Part shown: positions 13,301-28,300 of the stretch, piece by piece | Layout of the letters: each line of letters opens with the position of its first letter | Position numbering within the stretch: position 1 is the first letter of the stretch | NCBI GenBank assembly: GCA_950295325.1 | Contig: OX485804.1 | Span: 14,572,001 to 14,632,000, forward strand | Length of the DNA: 60,000 nt | Reading direction: 5' to 3' | Source of the DNA: Polytrichum commune | Taxonomy: Eukaryota > Streptophyta > Polytrichopsida > Polytrichales > Polytrichaceae | Translations under genes and position numbers: made by a program | The notes under the pieces: generated by a model | The model's input: only the letters and a program-made list of their open reading frames with translations | Databases searched by the model: none | What the model was told of the DNA's origin: nothing

Positions 13301-16300
13301 TATATATAATATGACCATTGCAAAGCACTTGCAATCAGAAGTTGAACAAGAAATTGCTAAATTGTGCTTGTCAATCATCCTGAGAAGATAGAAGCAATTC
13401 TCCCTTAATTCAAGGGTATACACACATGAGAAGCAAATTAAATGTTCACTTCCATGTTATTTGAAGGATTTTATTTCTCACCCACAAGCAAAGCCCCTTG
13501 CAAGCACCAGACACTTTGCCAATTGCTTCTGGAGTGAACTCAGGTTTCTTGGTGAATTTCCCAATTTTATTTAACACAGCATCCACCTGCAGAGTAAAGA
13601 CGAACTGTCATAGATCGCTTGAAGAAATTTGAAGCTTGAAAAAGGAATATGTGCTACCACTGGATTGTATTTCTAAAATATCATTTTGTAGACTAGAGTT
13701 ATCCGTAAAGTCTGTCAAAGAGGGACGAAACCTGTGGGTTTGATCCTTCTTTGAGGAAGCTTTCTATTAAGAGCTCCTTACATTCTTGTGTATTGAAGCC
13801 TAATTTGAAAGTTGGGTGAAAATGTTGGGACCTCCTTTTTCCACCTCTCAAACTTTGAGAGATTTTGGATCTAAAAGAGGGTAGGCACATGGGACCCACC
13901 GTCCTAAACCCTTGATTGGCCTTTGCAAGGCTAGCTTGGCCAACCCATCCTAGTAAGACAACCTCTAAGAAAGTTGGTTTTAAAAAGCTTGACACCACTT
14001 CTTATGAATGATAATTTCAACATTAAGATAACTTGTGTGACGTGAGTTAATTCTCATAACCTCGTGGTTTGGGATATAACCCATGGATTCATCCACTTTA
14101 CACGACGAATACCTCTAATACCTAGACATGTTTTGGAAAAAGAAGAAGATATTGGATGGTCCAAGATCTGTGGTTCACAGTCAGTCCACCAAACAAGAAT
14201 ATAACATGAAACAACTCGCTACATTTAGACGTAATAAAATAGTTTGGTGATCCTATATATCTATCCGGTGCACTAAACCAATTGGTACGGCCGGGAAACT
14301 AAAATAAAATATTCTTTCAATAACGTCTGCGGCTCATCATGTATCATATTGACCGACGGTGCCTAACATCACAAGTGGCATGACGTGCGACCACTAGAAG
14401 AAAACTCCTTCATTACAACCACCCGTTGCGACTTGGCCATTGTAACTCATGGCGAGAAACTGCATAAATAAGTCATCTTGTCAACTAAAGGTTTTTGGCT
14501 ACGATTTTTGGACAATGAGTAATCAAAACCCTCCGACCAACAACCAAATTGATTTATTTATACATTTTCTCGCCATGGGCCGCAATGACCAAGTCGCAAC
14601 AAACGGTTGCAATAGACAAGTTTTCTTGTAGTGGACATACACATGCCATGTCACAACTATAAAGACAATCTTCTCTATATGACCATGATCATAGTGTGAC
14701 CATCTGTTACAGTGTGATGATCTGTTACAGTATATAGGATATACCATCTGTTAATGTGGACAAAAGAATGAGACTTTAATTTGAGTTTATTATTGAGTTT
14801 AAACAAGGAAGGATGGTATGGATAGTTAATTTATACCAGGAGGTCTTTGTTGTAAAGCATTAGTTTCTCAAGAAATTGAGAGTCACCGAGGGCTAATTTT
14901 GCTTCTCCCCAGTTGGGCGGTCTCTTGAGCACTGTCATGACGGCGTTGAGTGTCATTTCCACAAGTGCTGGAGGTTTAGCATACGCCTTCACCTCCGACA
15001 TATCCTTCTTGGTTAGCACATTCAACGCGGCCTCTGCGGCCATGAGAGCCGGCATGGCTTTGTCCAACTCTACTTGACAATCGGCAGCAATAATATTGCA
15101 AAGATCCGCCTCTTTCATAATCCGCACCGCTTCTAAATTTACCTGATCACCCCAACATCCAAAACCTGCACAAACTAAGGTATCTTTGCACTCAATTCTT
15201 GCCGGATATGAATGACAAAATTAGTGCAAGAATTGCAAATTGAAGTCGTGCTCACAGCCTTTAAATTCTCTTGTTTTTGCAACTCCTATAAATACAAAAT
15301 TCGGAGTGTTCAAGATTCTGTTTCTCCTAGAATGATCAAATAGGTTGCCCTAATTTTGATGATTGTTTAGTCTAGAATGGCTAATTAGGCTTCCTTTGGT
15401 TCTATTTTTGAGGGATACAAAGGGATAAGGTGCATAGATGAATTGTGACCTTAACCACAGTCATTCTTACTTGCTTAACTACGATACAAGGTGTCGTTGA
15501 GAGTGGTTATCATTCTTTGATTTTATTTTGTTTCTAGTTACTATATTGTGGCACTGGGAGAGGGTTTAGGGTTTAGGGCATTGGCAAAAAAAAAATTCCA
15601 TGTAAGGTGATGAGAAGGGCATGAATATTAGAGTTATCCATAAAGGCCCTGAAAGAGGGTTCAAACCATAGGTTTGATCTTTCTTTAAGAAAGCTTTCTA
15701 TTAAGAGCTTTGTAGCTCATCGTATGTTGGAGCTTATTTTGAAAGTTGAGTGCGAATTTTGGGACCTCCTCTGTCCACCTCTCAAACTTCGAGAGGATTT
15801 TAGGATTTAAAATAGGATATGCACATGGGAGCGCCATCCTAAATTTCGGATTGACCTATGCAAGGCTAGCTTGGCTCACCCATCCTAGTAGGACAAGCTA
15901 GAAAACCAAATTTTAATAGCCCAACAACACTCTTTGTGTATGGTAACTTAAGCATTAACAAAACTTGAGTGACTTTGTGTTAATTCTCATAAACATATGG
16001 TTTGGAACTAAACCCATGGTTTCATCTCCTTTATTTTACAAATAACTCTGTTGTTCTCGTACCTTGATTTCCTGCTCATCTACAATGCGCTTCTCGGTGA
16101 CAATTTCCACAAGGATCTCTTCGCACTCTTTTTTAGCTTGAGCCACAATCACTGCTTTATCCTGGCACACGATTTGCATATCTGCGACTTGCTCCCGTGT
16201 GGCATTCAGAGTTGACAACCCACCGCGAAGTTTTTTGGCCTGATTTTGCAGCTGATCTTTTTTCTCCTTCAGAAGGCTCTGGTACCTGCAAAAAATTATT

Positions 16301-19300
16301 TATAATAATAATAATAATAATAACTGTAGAGAATGTATTAACCTTTAAGCTCCAAGATCCATCATAGTAGATTATACTCTAACTTGTGATTTCTTGAGAT
16401 TTCCTCACTCTTGACAAGGTGCATAAAGCACTCGAATAACAAAAGTTCAACAAAAGTAGTGACTTTAGGCTTTCAGTGTGTCAACTGGTTTTCAAATGTT
16501 TCATAACAAGGACATGTTTATCCTATACTGTAATATACTTCAATGTATTTTAATAACAAGGAAATGTTTAATATACTTACAACTACATTAATTAATCATA
16601 TAAGTGTGGGCCACAATATCTCTCCAGAACTTAATTGAATTTTCAACCCACATCAAATCTCTAGTTAGTGTGGACCATATTCACTGTGTTTCTTAAACAT
16701 TGATGTGGATGACTATCATATTTTGTGTTACTTTTGATCTTGAACTATTATTCAAAGTGTTGGTTGTAAGGCGCCGAGAAAGAGTTAAAAAGAGATTCAT
16801 GATCTTTGACCTGGATTGTTTCCACCTTGACTAGAAAACTTGTATGCCCCACGTGAATAATTTTCGCACGAATTTTTCACCCACATTTATGGTAGGATTC
16901 TTTAGTGTGTTGTAATATGACGACATGAACAAAGAGTTAATAACTAATTAGCTATTAATTTCTAGAAATGGACCTAATATCCTACAAGGAAGCTGTGAGA
17001 GTACCCTTTGGCAAATTCCAGGTAACTTGTTGGTGTCACGTAATTCTTACGCTTCACCTGATTGTACATCAGTTGCGACATGTCTGCAACTGACTTGTGA
17101 ATGATGACAAAGAGCTTGCACACATTCGCCTTCACATCTCCTTGGACATTTTCTTCTTTCTCCATTAATTTGACAGCAACTTCACTCAATGCATCCTCCG
17201 GCCAATCCAAAAACCTGTTCAAAGAATCGAAAAAATTGGTTCGATCAGAGGACGAATGCATACTCCAGAATAAATAACAAAACTGTCAAAGTTTAAGCAT
17301 TGGAGCTGAACATTTGTAAAGTGTTTTGCCAGTCCAACGTCAATCTAATCTTGCAGTCAACCAATCAAGTCGACCAGGTTGTTTTCTCTCAAATGATAAA
17401 ATTGACCACTCAACTTATTAGTCGACCAGGTTCTAAAATTGCATTTACTTCGTCCTGATCCTGTTAGATTAGTCAGGACGGTCAACGGCAAAGTCGATCA
17501 TCTTGTCACATCTGAAAACCATGATTCTACCTACATTGTGAATCACAAAAGTATATTCAATGCACAAGGTTCATGCACACACACTTCCACATTTTATTCC
17601 TCGATCCGTTTAGTAGGTACTAGGGAATTGAGCATGAGAAATATTAGCATCTCAATGCTGTAGAGCATTAAAGACCCTGGACTTCAAGTACACCCCTCCG
17701 TTTGTCTGAAGACGAGTTAAATAGGATTAATTCTGCTAAAATTTAAGGAGGCTAGAGAAACTGATAAGTTTTGTATGTTAGATGATGCTTACCAGTCAAT
17801 AGTGGAACAATTTACAAGGCCAGGAAACATCATCAACCTTCGGCTAAAAAGCTCGGAGACAGGACTAAGGCAAAGAACAACATGAAGGTTATTGCGGACT
17901 CGCTCGATAAAGAATGCCCACATGGCGTCCTCAGTTTCCATAACCCCTGCAAGTTTGGCACTGGGACGAACGCCATCAAATACTTGTGACAAGTCATCCT
18001 TGGTGAACAGATTAGGTACCTACATCACCCAAAATAAAAATAAATAATCTGGTGACTCCTTCCCAAAATATTAACATTATGTACGTGTGTGTATTGGGGG
18101 GGACTTGATCACTCCTGCCTTACTAAGGTATGTGGGTGTTATTCGGTTCGATTCTCATGTTCTCCAAGTTCTACCGATTAGATTTACACAACACAACTTG
18201 TGTTGTATTAGCAAATTTACATCAAAGCATCAACACAAATTGGATTGAAAATCGGACTTCCCTTGATTTAGCTACATTTATGAGAAGTTGAAGTTTGTTG
18301 ATTTCTTAACTGAATATGTAGGTCCTCCCAATCGTGTTGAGTAATGTGTGTATAGTAGTTTAGGATATCTGAAGACATAGTCCAATCTCTTTTGAACATG
18401 TGCCTTTATGGTGTGTGCTCTTCAATCCTTAGTGAACCGCATACCAATCATATAAAGGGGTCCAATTAAGAGAAGTAACCAAATAACACCCGCATACCTT
18501 AGGCTTGTTGAGCCCCTTACCCACAACTTTTAAGATGATTAATTGACTTGGTGGCTCCCACAATGGTGTGGTGGATCATAGTGCGCAACACTATAACACT
18601 AAATGGTCCTATGAGTGTAGGCCACAATAATTCAATAGAACCCATGTTAATTTTCAACCCACGTCAAATCTCTACTTTAAAATTAATGTGAGGCATGTTG
18701 ATTCTTTTTCTAGGAGATTGATGTGGATGAATATTTTATTTTATGCTACTTTTGACCTTGCACTAATACTATCCCGAATTATTTGAAGTCTATAGAAAAA
18801 CTTTAGGATAGACCTAGAATCTTGGGCCCTCATTATTTCCACCTTGACTACATACAATTAGAGTGGCCCACATTAATTATTTCCACATATTAATTCTCCA
18901 CCCACACTGATAGTACTATTTTTTAGTGTATTGATCAACCATAACATCTGTGAGAATAGGATGAAGGTTAGGAGGACTCTCACCTCTCCCGTACTGAGAA
19001 TATTATTAATGTCCTCGAGAAATGTTTCCTCGACAACTTGAGTGTCATCGAAAAGGAACACAACTTGTTGCTTATTCTCACCAATCCCAGCTGCTTGGAA
19101 GAGGAGCTTGAGGTCATCATGAAACTGTTGGCTGAAGTATGTACGGGTGATTTTGACTTGGAAGGGCTGTTTGTTCACATGTTAAAATAGGAATAAAGCA
19201 TCATAAAAAAGCAAACAAAAGAATCAAAGGAGAAACCTCAACTTTTAAAGGAAATTAATCAGTTCCTCACAAAAAGGTCCTTCCAGGCTTGAGAATTTGT

Positions 19301-22300
19301 AGCATTGTCAGGAATGGTAACCAGCGCATTTTAAAGATTTGCAAAATACTGCAAACATTCACTTCTGAATGTTGACATCAAAGCACTTTTCTCTCTCCGT
19401 TTCACTACATAGTCTCAGGCTCTGGGATTGAGTTTGGGACACATATCTTCTCCAAAACAAATGTTCTTTGTAATAAGTTCTCTGTGTTAAAAAGTTTTAT
19501 TGAGAGAAGAAGGCAACCATACCTTCATATCAGCCACAAAAGCAGCTAACTTGGTCACACTCTTGCGACCGCTGCCTCCGACACCTACGAGTAACAAGTT
19601 TCCACGTGGCTGCATTATGACACGATGGATCCTGGCAATATGGTCCATTGCGTCCTTGAACAATACCTACCAAAAATCACAAATCCTGCACATTTTCAGT
19701 TTCATCTTGCGTTAAGATTGAAGTTACCAATCTTCAGTTTGATTGAATTCGAAATCCAATGTAGATGTCAAGTTTTAACCATCTGCTCTCAAACTCTGAG
19801 CAAATTGGTCCAAAAGGTGAATTTGAGAACTTAGGAGTAAGATGCTCAAAAGAGTGGGGTCATGTCATTAAATATGTGCTTTCTAACTTGTTAGATTGAG
19901 ATTGATGGGCTAAGCTAGACTTGGATAGTTTGAGCTGAGATTTACTAGGGCAACATGTCCCATGGATCCCAAAGTCCTCTCAAAATATGTTGGATTGAAA
20001 AAGGAAGAAGAACAAGAAAGGGGTAACATTGCAAGACATTCACAATACCAAATCCATGCCGAATGTGCCAGGCTGAGTCTTCAATTCCCGAAGATTTTCT
20101 TCCAAAGATTCCCTCAACTCTTTGTAGCTCTCAATGCTCTCATACCGGGCATCATCAATTGGCGGCATCATGCAACTACTTATCAATGGCATGTTCTTAT
20201 CATGCCCAAATACCGTTTTCCAATCCGTGTTGAAATAATCTTTGAGTTTTGAACTCAATAAGTCCTGTATGAAAAGTGAATTTTTTTATGTAAGGGTAAC
20301 AAAATTTAACAAATATTTTGGATAAAATTACATAACACATTGCATGCCTTTCCTCTTGATGAGGACTTAGACAACGCCATAATTCTATATTTGACCATGA
20401 GCTGACCTTTATTATAGCATTGAGCCCAATTGTTAAAAATATGTTTGGGAGCTCAATGCACTTAAAAACTCCGTAATCTCATGCTTGTGGCAACCAAAGT
20501 GAACGTTATAGCAAGGAGTTTTGTAATGTTAACATGGATGCGCAACAAAAGAGAATTAGTGTAGCATGTGACATTATGGAATACCATAAAGTCAACATTG
20601 CAATAATGACAATCATTACAATGATGACAACATGATGCATACGAGCGTGTGGTTCTTTGGTGGTTTATTTTAATGACAAAGCCCATGATATATGGGAAGG
20701 AAACATGACAATAAGAAGTGAGATTCAAACTGAGAACATCTATTTCCTAGGATTTCAAGATATAAGAGAAGGAGTGACATTAACGAGGTTGATGTTATGG
20801 AGTTTAGAGTGTGCATGTTTTAGTAGCCAATCACACAACTTAAGGAATTAGGGATAGACCTTGAGCCATTGACGATCAACAATGTCCCACATACGATCAC
20901 CATACACACGCAAACACTCGTGGATGAAGAGCCGAAGAATGCTATCTTTAGTGTGATAAGTGTCTTTATGTCCCTGCAACATACCCTGAACGACCTGAAC
21001 ACACAGATGAACCAAATTTCAAATTATTGAGGCAGGGAAAGTCTATGCACTTTGATTACCTAAAAAGCTTAATTATCAGCATCCCACATACCTCACTTTA
21101 AAATATATGAGGTAAGACATTGTGCTTTTATAATGGTTAGAAGCAGCAACTAGGTGAACTTTTACGGTTATAAAGAATAGCACTGCTTGGCAATTACTTG
21201 TTTAAGAAGGCCCATGTCTATGACTTGACACTGAAGGCATTGTAATGGAACACTCTGACTGGGCCACAGACTCCTGATAAACAATGGATAGACAAGGGAT
21301 AACGCCTATATTTGCCAGCACTAGCATGAGTCTCATCACCCACAACATTTAAGAGGTGAATACTCTATTAACAGCTGTAAGTGGGACAGCTTGATTGTCC
21401 ATTGTTCCTCTCCTATTAGGCTCGTCGAGCACTTTGGTACCTACAACTTTTTTTTGAGATGACCAGTTGACTTGGTGACCATCATAATAATTGGGTGGAC
21501 TATAGTGTGTAAGCTTGACATGACTAAAGTGGAGAATGGAAATTACATCCCTTGCAAGGTCCACATGAGTCCCAATCAATCAAGTTATTGCCTTGATGTT
21601 TGGATGGAATTGATATTTAAGTATAACCCGACCAACGTGCATTCCAACATGTTGAATTCTATGGCAAGATCCCTTGATAGAATATGCAAAGATGATTATG
21701 ATAGTTTTTATTTTGATTGAATTTTCATTATTCATCAACTGAGTTTACAAATGTAACATCAAAAAGTAGTAAAGTGGTTATTTTGCCAATAGGATAACAT
21801 TCAAATGATCACTGATGGTTCACATATCTCCCACGAAAAGTATCGATGGATCCACACATAGAATTGAGGCAACCAAAAAGCCCAGATTTTTCAAAACATG
21901 TCCAATTACACTTTAATAAATGTTATAGAAGAGTAACATAGGGCCGCCCTTGGAGGTTTGCATAGCACCTTGGCAAGATCACGCATGTTGAAGACATAGT
22001 GGCTCTTGCTTGGTGTAGGCAGAAGTTCCTTCACAACTTCCGTGTACACACCAATACAAACAAGCATCAAATTGTCCCCCATGAGTCGGACCTCATTCTC
22101 AAAATCTGCAAGTTTTGCTGACAAAATTGACCCAAAAATGCGTTTCATTTGCTTCTCATTTGGAGCCGTGATGTTCAACTGCCCCAGAACAAGTCACCAA
22201 CAGCACACTGGGAAAATGATCAAACTGGGTAGGTAATTGGAACATAAGAAGAAGAAATTGTCATCATGTCCATGCACTATCTTTTGACACCTCTAAAGAA

Positions 22301-25300
22301 GAAAAAACCTGAAATTCAGTTATGTACCAAAGAAAAGCAAGCTTGGATCCGCTGTGAAATTCTGTTACGTCCTCCTCCAGGAGGAGCCATAGCACAAAGA
22401 AGTTGCATATTCAGGATTTTCTTCACTTCTTGTTTCATGCGATCGTACCAAAAACCATTGTCCATCCACAGCTTCAGCAGCTCTAATGGTGGCATGAACC
22501 CGAACTGCAAATTCCCATCTTGCACCTCTTGAGTTTGCCTTACAAAGTGAATTGGAAGAGTAGTAGGTCCACATTCGTAGTGCTCAGCCCAAGCAATTTT
22601 ACCGATAAGGATGCACATTATCACTCATAATTAATGACAATATCATGTCCTGATCACTGTGTCTAGTAATGGGCACGGGTCGCCTTGCCACAAGCTGTAG
22701 TAAGCACCAAGAACCCACCTCACCGCTACCGTGGCTCAATAGATCCAGCATCTACTACAACGTGTGGCATCGTTCCTTGCATCCACTCTCTACTTCGTAA
22801 TCAACATGTGACAACTCTAGAACAAGTTTGAGAGCCACTCAAACATGATCATGAGCCATGAGAAATATAAGATCTTAAAATACTCCAACAACCCACCCAG
22901 AGACAATGATATGTCTAATCAATATGATCTTCCTAGCACTTGATTTTTGGTGCACCCTACCACCTATGGTCCACCTAATCATAATGAGGATATCCGAGTG
23001 ATTAAATATTAACAAGCAACCCTATGGGAACCTAAGGGCTTGCCCTTGGGGGAGAAAGGTGCAAGTGGGCTTGTTTGTGCCCATTCGAGGTGTTCACCTT
23101 TAGGAAAAAACATTATCTGTCAAGGTCCCTCTAATACCAGTGGCAAAATCAAAGTCTTCTTATTATTTTTATTATTTTGAGTTGGAGCAAGGGACGTACC
23201 ACACTCTTCTTGGGCATGTTAACATCGTCCAGGAAGCAAATGAGAAACTTGCCACCTGGCGGTGCAAAAACTCCCTTCGTTCGCTTCTCCAGACGTCCCT
23301 CAATGCCTTCCTGTTTCCAATCCTTAGATGTTAGCAACCTCAAGCTGAAGGCATCCAACCAACGATTTTGAGCAACCCATGCACATAAGGTTTGCAAGTA
23401 TTCTTTGGTTGCTTTTCTTATTGGACACCTATATCAGAATGGTTTGTGGTTAGTTACAGTGGATCTAAGAACATACACCATGAAGACACCTGTTTGAAAG
23501 GGATTGAATTATGTCTCCATATTCTATTGATTAATATGCACTCAATGGTCAATACAATTGGGAGAACCTATGTCTTTATTTAAGGAATCAACATCCATGT
23601 ACTTCTAATAACCATAACCAAATAAGGGGAAGTCCGGTTTTTAAACCTCCCCCCACCCCAATTTCATCATAGTTTTGCTATCACAATACAAATTTCAAAA
23701 AGTAAATATGATCTTGAATAGATGATGGAGAACAGAGTAAAAATACCATACAACACATGCACACCTTAGTATTATTATGGTGTAGGATTTGCTTTGTAAC
23801 TTAAGGACAAAGATTTGCAGATGTTTATAGATTTAGAGATGAAATTTTACTCTTAGTTTTACCTGGCAACTATTGGATGATGTCTGAGCTGAGAAATTCA
23901 TTGTGAAGGATGCCAAGCCTTCAGGAAGGGTTGCAAGAACTGTCCCTATAACCAAGGTCTTGCCAACTCCCACATTTCCAACCACCAATGTATGTCTCTT
24001 TGCGAGTATGAGGTTTTTGATCACATAGTTGAATCGTATCTGTATAGCGTCCACAAAAGGTTAGAACTCTTTGGGAAAAGCCTTCTATGTCAGCTCACAT
24101 CCAAAGAGGGGGTTAACTAGCGTTCTGCTAGAAAATGCTACGTCATAAAAGATGGGATCACATTTAATGTTTCAAAGTAAGAATTATAATAATAATGATA
24201 TTCAAGGTATTGCTTCATTTTTAGAATAGTTTAGGTGTTTTTTTAGAATAATCATTGAATATATAGAATATCTACCAGATATGTGCATTAGTACATAGAT
24301 CCCCTGAAAACACCCCTTTATCTCAAGTGGTTCATTTGACTACGAGTGGCTCTCTGTGATGTGAGCTCACGTCACACTCAAAACTGAATTAAATTAATGG
24401 TCCTTCGATTCCAACTACCTGTCATTTGATCAACGAACCAAGATTTTTATGTCCTTGCACATCTAAACTACCATGTAAGAGTTAATTAAATTTAGTCTAT
24501 TTTCATATTTTATATCCTTACTAAACTTTATGACCTGCACAAACCTCTCTTGGGTTGAGCCATTTTAAGTGGCATGCAAAAATAAAGAGTGGGTGGAAAG
24601 ATGAACACAATATTTGTGGAAGTGAGAATTGTGACCTTAAGGGCTAGAGTATCACCTGCATTACATACCAAAGTGTTGAGATAGAGGAAATAGTAATGCA
24701 TTTTTGATGCTTACCCAATAACGTTATCATGAGGATCATTTGTCCATGAAACATTGGTATTTGTACTAGAAACATATACCCTCGTAAGACTTTACATATA
24801 CAAAAAAACTAGTGCAATGTGTGTTTCCAGCATGTATGTTTGAATTGTTTTTAGAAGATAGGAGAGCTGAAAATTGCAGAAACTAAACTGTGTCAATGGT
24901 GGGAACTTGAATTTGAAAGAAGGGTGCTCCGGCAGGAACTTTATAACCAGCACCAAGTTTCTCTTCCCATAATGCAAACGTGTGTTTCTTTACATCAACA
25001 AAGTAGTCGTACACAAGTCCAGAAGCTGGAAACCTGTGAGTCTCTTCCCATTAGTAAACGTGACAACCAAGAAAGCCCCAAAAAAAAAAAAAAAAATTTC
25101 ATCTGTACTCATTTCTTAGACAAAGTAACCCCTAGTGTAATAGTTTTACTTTTCTGATGGTGTTTATCTTATTGAAAAAATAATTGAAATTATGGTGTAA
25201 AATGGTCAAGTACGTGAGGAAATACAACATACAATTCATGTAACATCTAGTATTTTTTTGCCACCATTTATGCACATGATCTTTCAAACTATGTTACACA

Positions 25301-28300
25301 TAAGTTAGTTTTGAGAATTGGAACACAATTTCATTAAGAAGTACTTTGCCATGAATTAATTTAGTGAATATTTCTAATCAAAATTCTACACATGGTTTTT
25401 GACATGTCAAACTGTTGAATTTAGCTTTCAATCACATTCATTGAATCTTAACTACCTTTTCTGTGAAGTAAAATTTGTTTCACCTTAAATCATCTTAAAT
25501 TGAATGTCTTTCAGTTTAAGTTATCTCAATTTACAAAAACACTCGTTGACCTTTAGAGAGATGCAAACTAAAGGATAAGATATGCTACACATCCAATTGA
25601 GGACTAGGTCCAGATTCAGAAGGATATCATTTTTTTTATCAAAAAGCACCAGCTGTCCAAATATTCAGCACTCTCAATCACCCATGCACTCTTCATCACC
25701 CAGGTCAGTTTTTGTGTAAATTTTATGATTCTCCAGCAAGTAGTATTTGCAATTGAGTAAATGAAAGAAATGAATTATTGGTTAGAGAGGAAAAAGGCTA
25801 ACCTGGGGTCCTGGTCCCGCAGCCACAGGTCAAATGTATTTCGACCTGCTTCATCAACACTTGCACCAACAGACCAGATGAGACAGAACAGAAACCATGT
25901 ATCTATCATGGGAATGAAAAATTCCCCTTCCCCTGGATGCACACCATTTTCTCGAACCGCCAAAAGGTCAAACAGCTTGGATAACGTCATGAGACTGTTC
26001 AAAACCTCGATGGGTATAGTTTCAAAACATTTATAGCGCACTACCGTGGCTGCATCAATATATTGGAGCAGCATTCGACGGATCCCATCAAGTATGGTCT
26101 GATTCAGGGCCCTCAAATTTTGTTAGTGCAGTGCCCTTTTTACACTGATTAATTCAAAAGCAGCAACAATGGACAAGGAGAATATTAGACATTGGACAAT
26201 AAAGCTATCCTTAGAGGCCAGTTGCAAATTATCCATACTCATGTCTTTGGTGTGTTATCCAGAAACTCTTTGATTCCAACAAATACTCCGGATTTATACA
26301 ACCCAAAGAATGTATTGAGGGACTTTAGGGTTATCTCAAAGAATGTATTGAGGGCCTAGCTAGCCTTGCGTAGGCCTAGTAAAGATTTAAGGTGGTAGGT
26401 CCCATGCGTCTGACCTTATTTTAGATCCCAAAGTTCGCTCGATTTTTATTGAGAGTTTTTACCCAACTCTCAAAATCAGGCTCCGACACATGAAGCTCTA
26501 ACAAGGTCTTCATAGAATAGTCGCTCAATATGAGACTTTTGCAGCTAACTCTATGAAGCTCAATTTTTGTATTTAAACTGACAATACTCACTTGGTGGGT
26601 TCCTTGTGCAGTCCTCCTCTCTATCCAGGATTCAGCATATGGCCACCATCCCAAGTCTTCCAGAGTGAGAAAAATCATGCCAGCACGGCTGACAGTAGCG
26701 GGTGAAGCTTGTGATAAATCTTCCACCTCAAACATTAGTTGAATCTACACAAACAATTTTGACAGTTTATCAGTTATGAGGAGTAAGGCCAAAGAAACGG
26801 ACATCCATGTTTCATGTTTCATGTTTCATGTTGGCATTAGAGCTCGAGTCAAATATATTAACCCAAATCCTTATTCCAAGATAGTCTAATAACAAGACTG
26901 ACAATTGTTTTGAAACATCTGAAAGATGCTCATGTTCTCCTTGGAGAAGAACGCCAGAAATTGAAACTAGGGGAATTTTTGCACGTTTTCAATTCCAGAT
27001 ACAGTTTCACAAAGACGATGCTGATTCTTCATAAGAAAGCACAGGGAAGGGAATCAACGTATGGTACCTGAGATGGCATATTGATACGTTCTCCGTTCAA
27101 TAAGGTTAATATTTTATTGTCGTCGAGCAGAGTATTCATCGACTCAATCCAGAGAGTGTCGACAGGTCCATCAAACATGACCCATTTCTGATCTGGGGTT
27201 TCTTCAGCACAAATGTCTCGCATGATGCGAGCTAACACTCCATCAACCCACTCATTGGTCAACTGACAAAGAAAAAATAATCAAAAGTGACTAATTTGAA
27301 CCAAGAGAAATTCATAACTGATCATAAAGATGATAAAGATCATACAGCCGGGCAGTTTTCTTTGTACAGCGGGCATTCTGCGTAAGGAAGTTGTACAGCT
27401 GGGCATATGCCCTCCGTTAAAAAATGAGGATATTTTCTCATGTAATGGAGAGATGTTAACAAAAAGAAACTACCAACATGTGTTTACACATCTTACAAAC
27501 ATTACAGTGAAAATCGTGATTCAGTTAATTACAGAGAATTCAGTTAATCTGTGAATTCACACTTAGAGTTTGTACCTTGCTAGTGCACCCATATATCTCA
27601 TCGTTCGAAAGAGCAAGTGAGTTCATAATGTACACCCATACCCTCACCCAGCCTTCAAGGCCCTCGTCTTTGAGTTGTCCCCACGCCCCTTGCAAGGCCC
27701 TCCATGCTACCGTCTTACCCGAACCCGTACGACCCACAAGCATGTTACCATGCCGATAGATCATGCAATCGTATGTCTGCGGGACATGGAAAACCAAAAT
27801 ATCAACAACCTCCCACATTGAGCACTTTCACAGCTGGAATTTGGAGTCATGCCCTTTTCATGGTATTACGATACGAAATGAGGCGCAAAACATACTTCAG
27901 CAAGATTTTCCACATAAAATATTTTGGGCATCGTGATTTTTCAGCATTGAACCTTGAAATGGAAGGCTCATGTAGCAAATCTCAACGACGACCGTTCATC
28001 GAACATTATAACACTACAATAGTCAAAGAAGTTGTAGTAGGTTCAAAAATGGGAGTGAATAGCGGCCTCTTAAGAATGTTATTCAAGCAGTTTCATATCA
28101 TAAAAAAAATTCAAATTCAAATTCAAAATTAAATTAAAAGTAAAATAAATAAAATGATAGCCCTTTTGTTTGCAAACACTAGCATGAAGTATATAATCTC
28201 TAAGCCCGTAGACTACTGCCTCAATCAAGAGATGGACTCTTTCTAACAGTTGTTACTCGCCCATTGTTCCTCCCCTACAAGGATCATCGAGCCCCTCAAT

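Noticed and set aside
27704-28132. Plus-strand open frame of 142 codons
   Set aside because: It partly lies antisense to the AAA2 exon 37 and shows no recognisable protein text.
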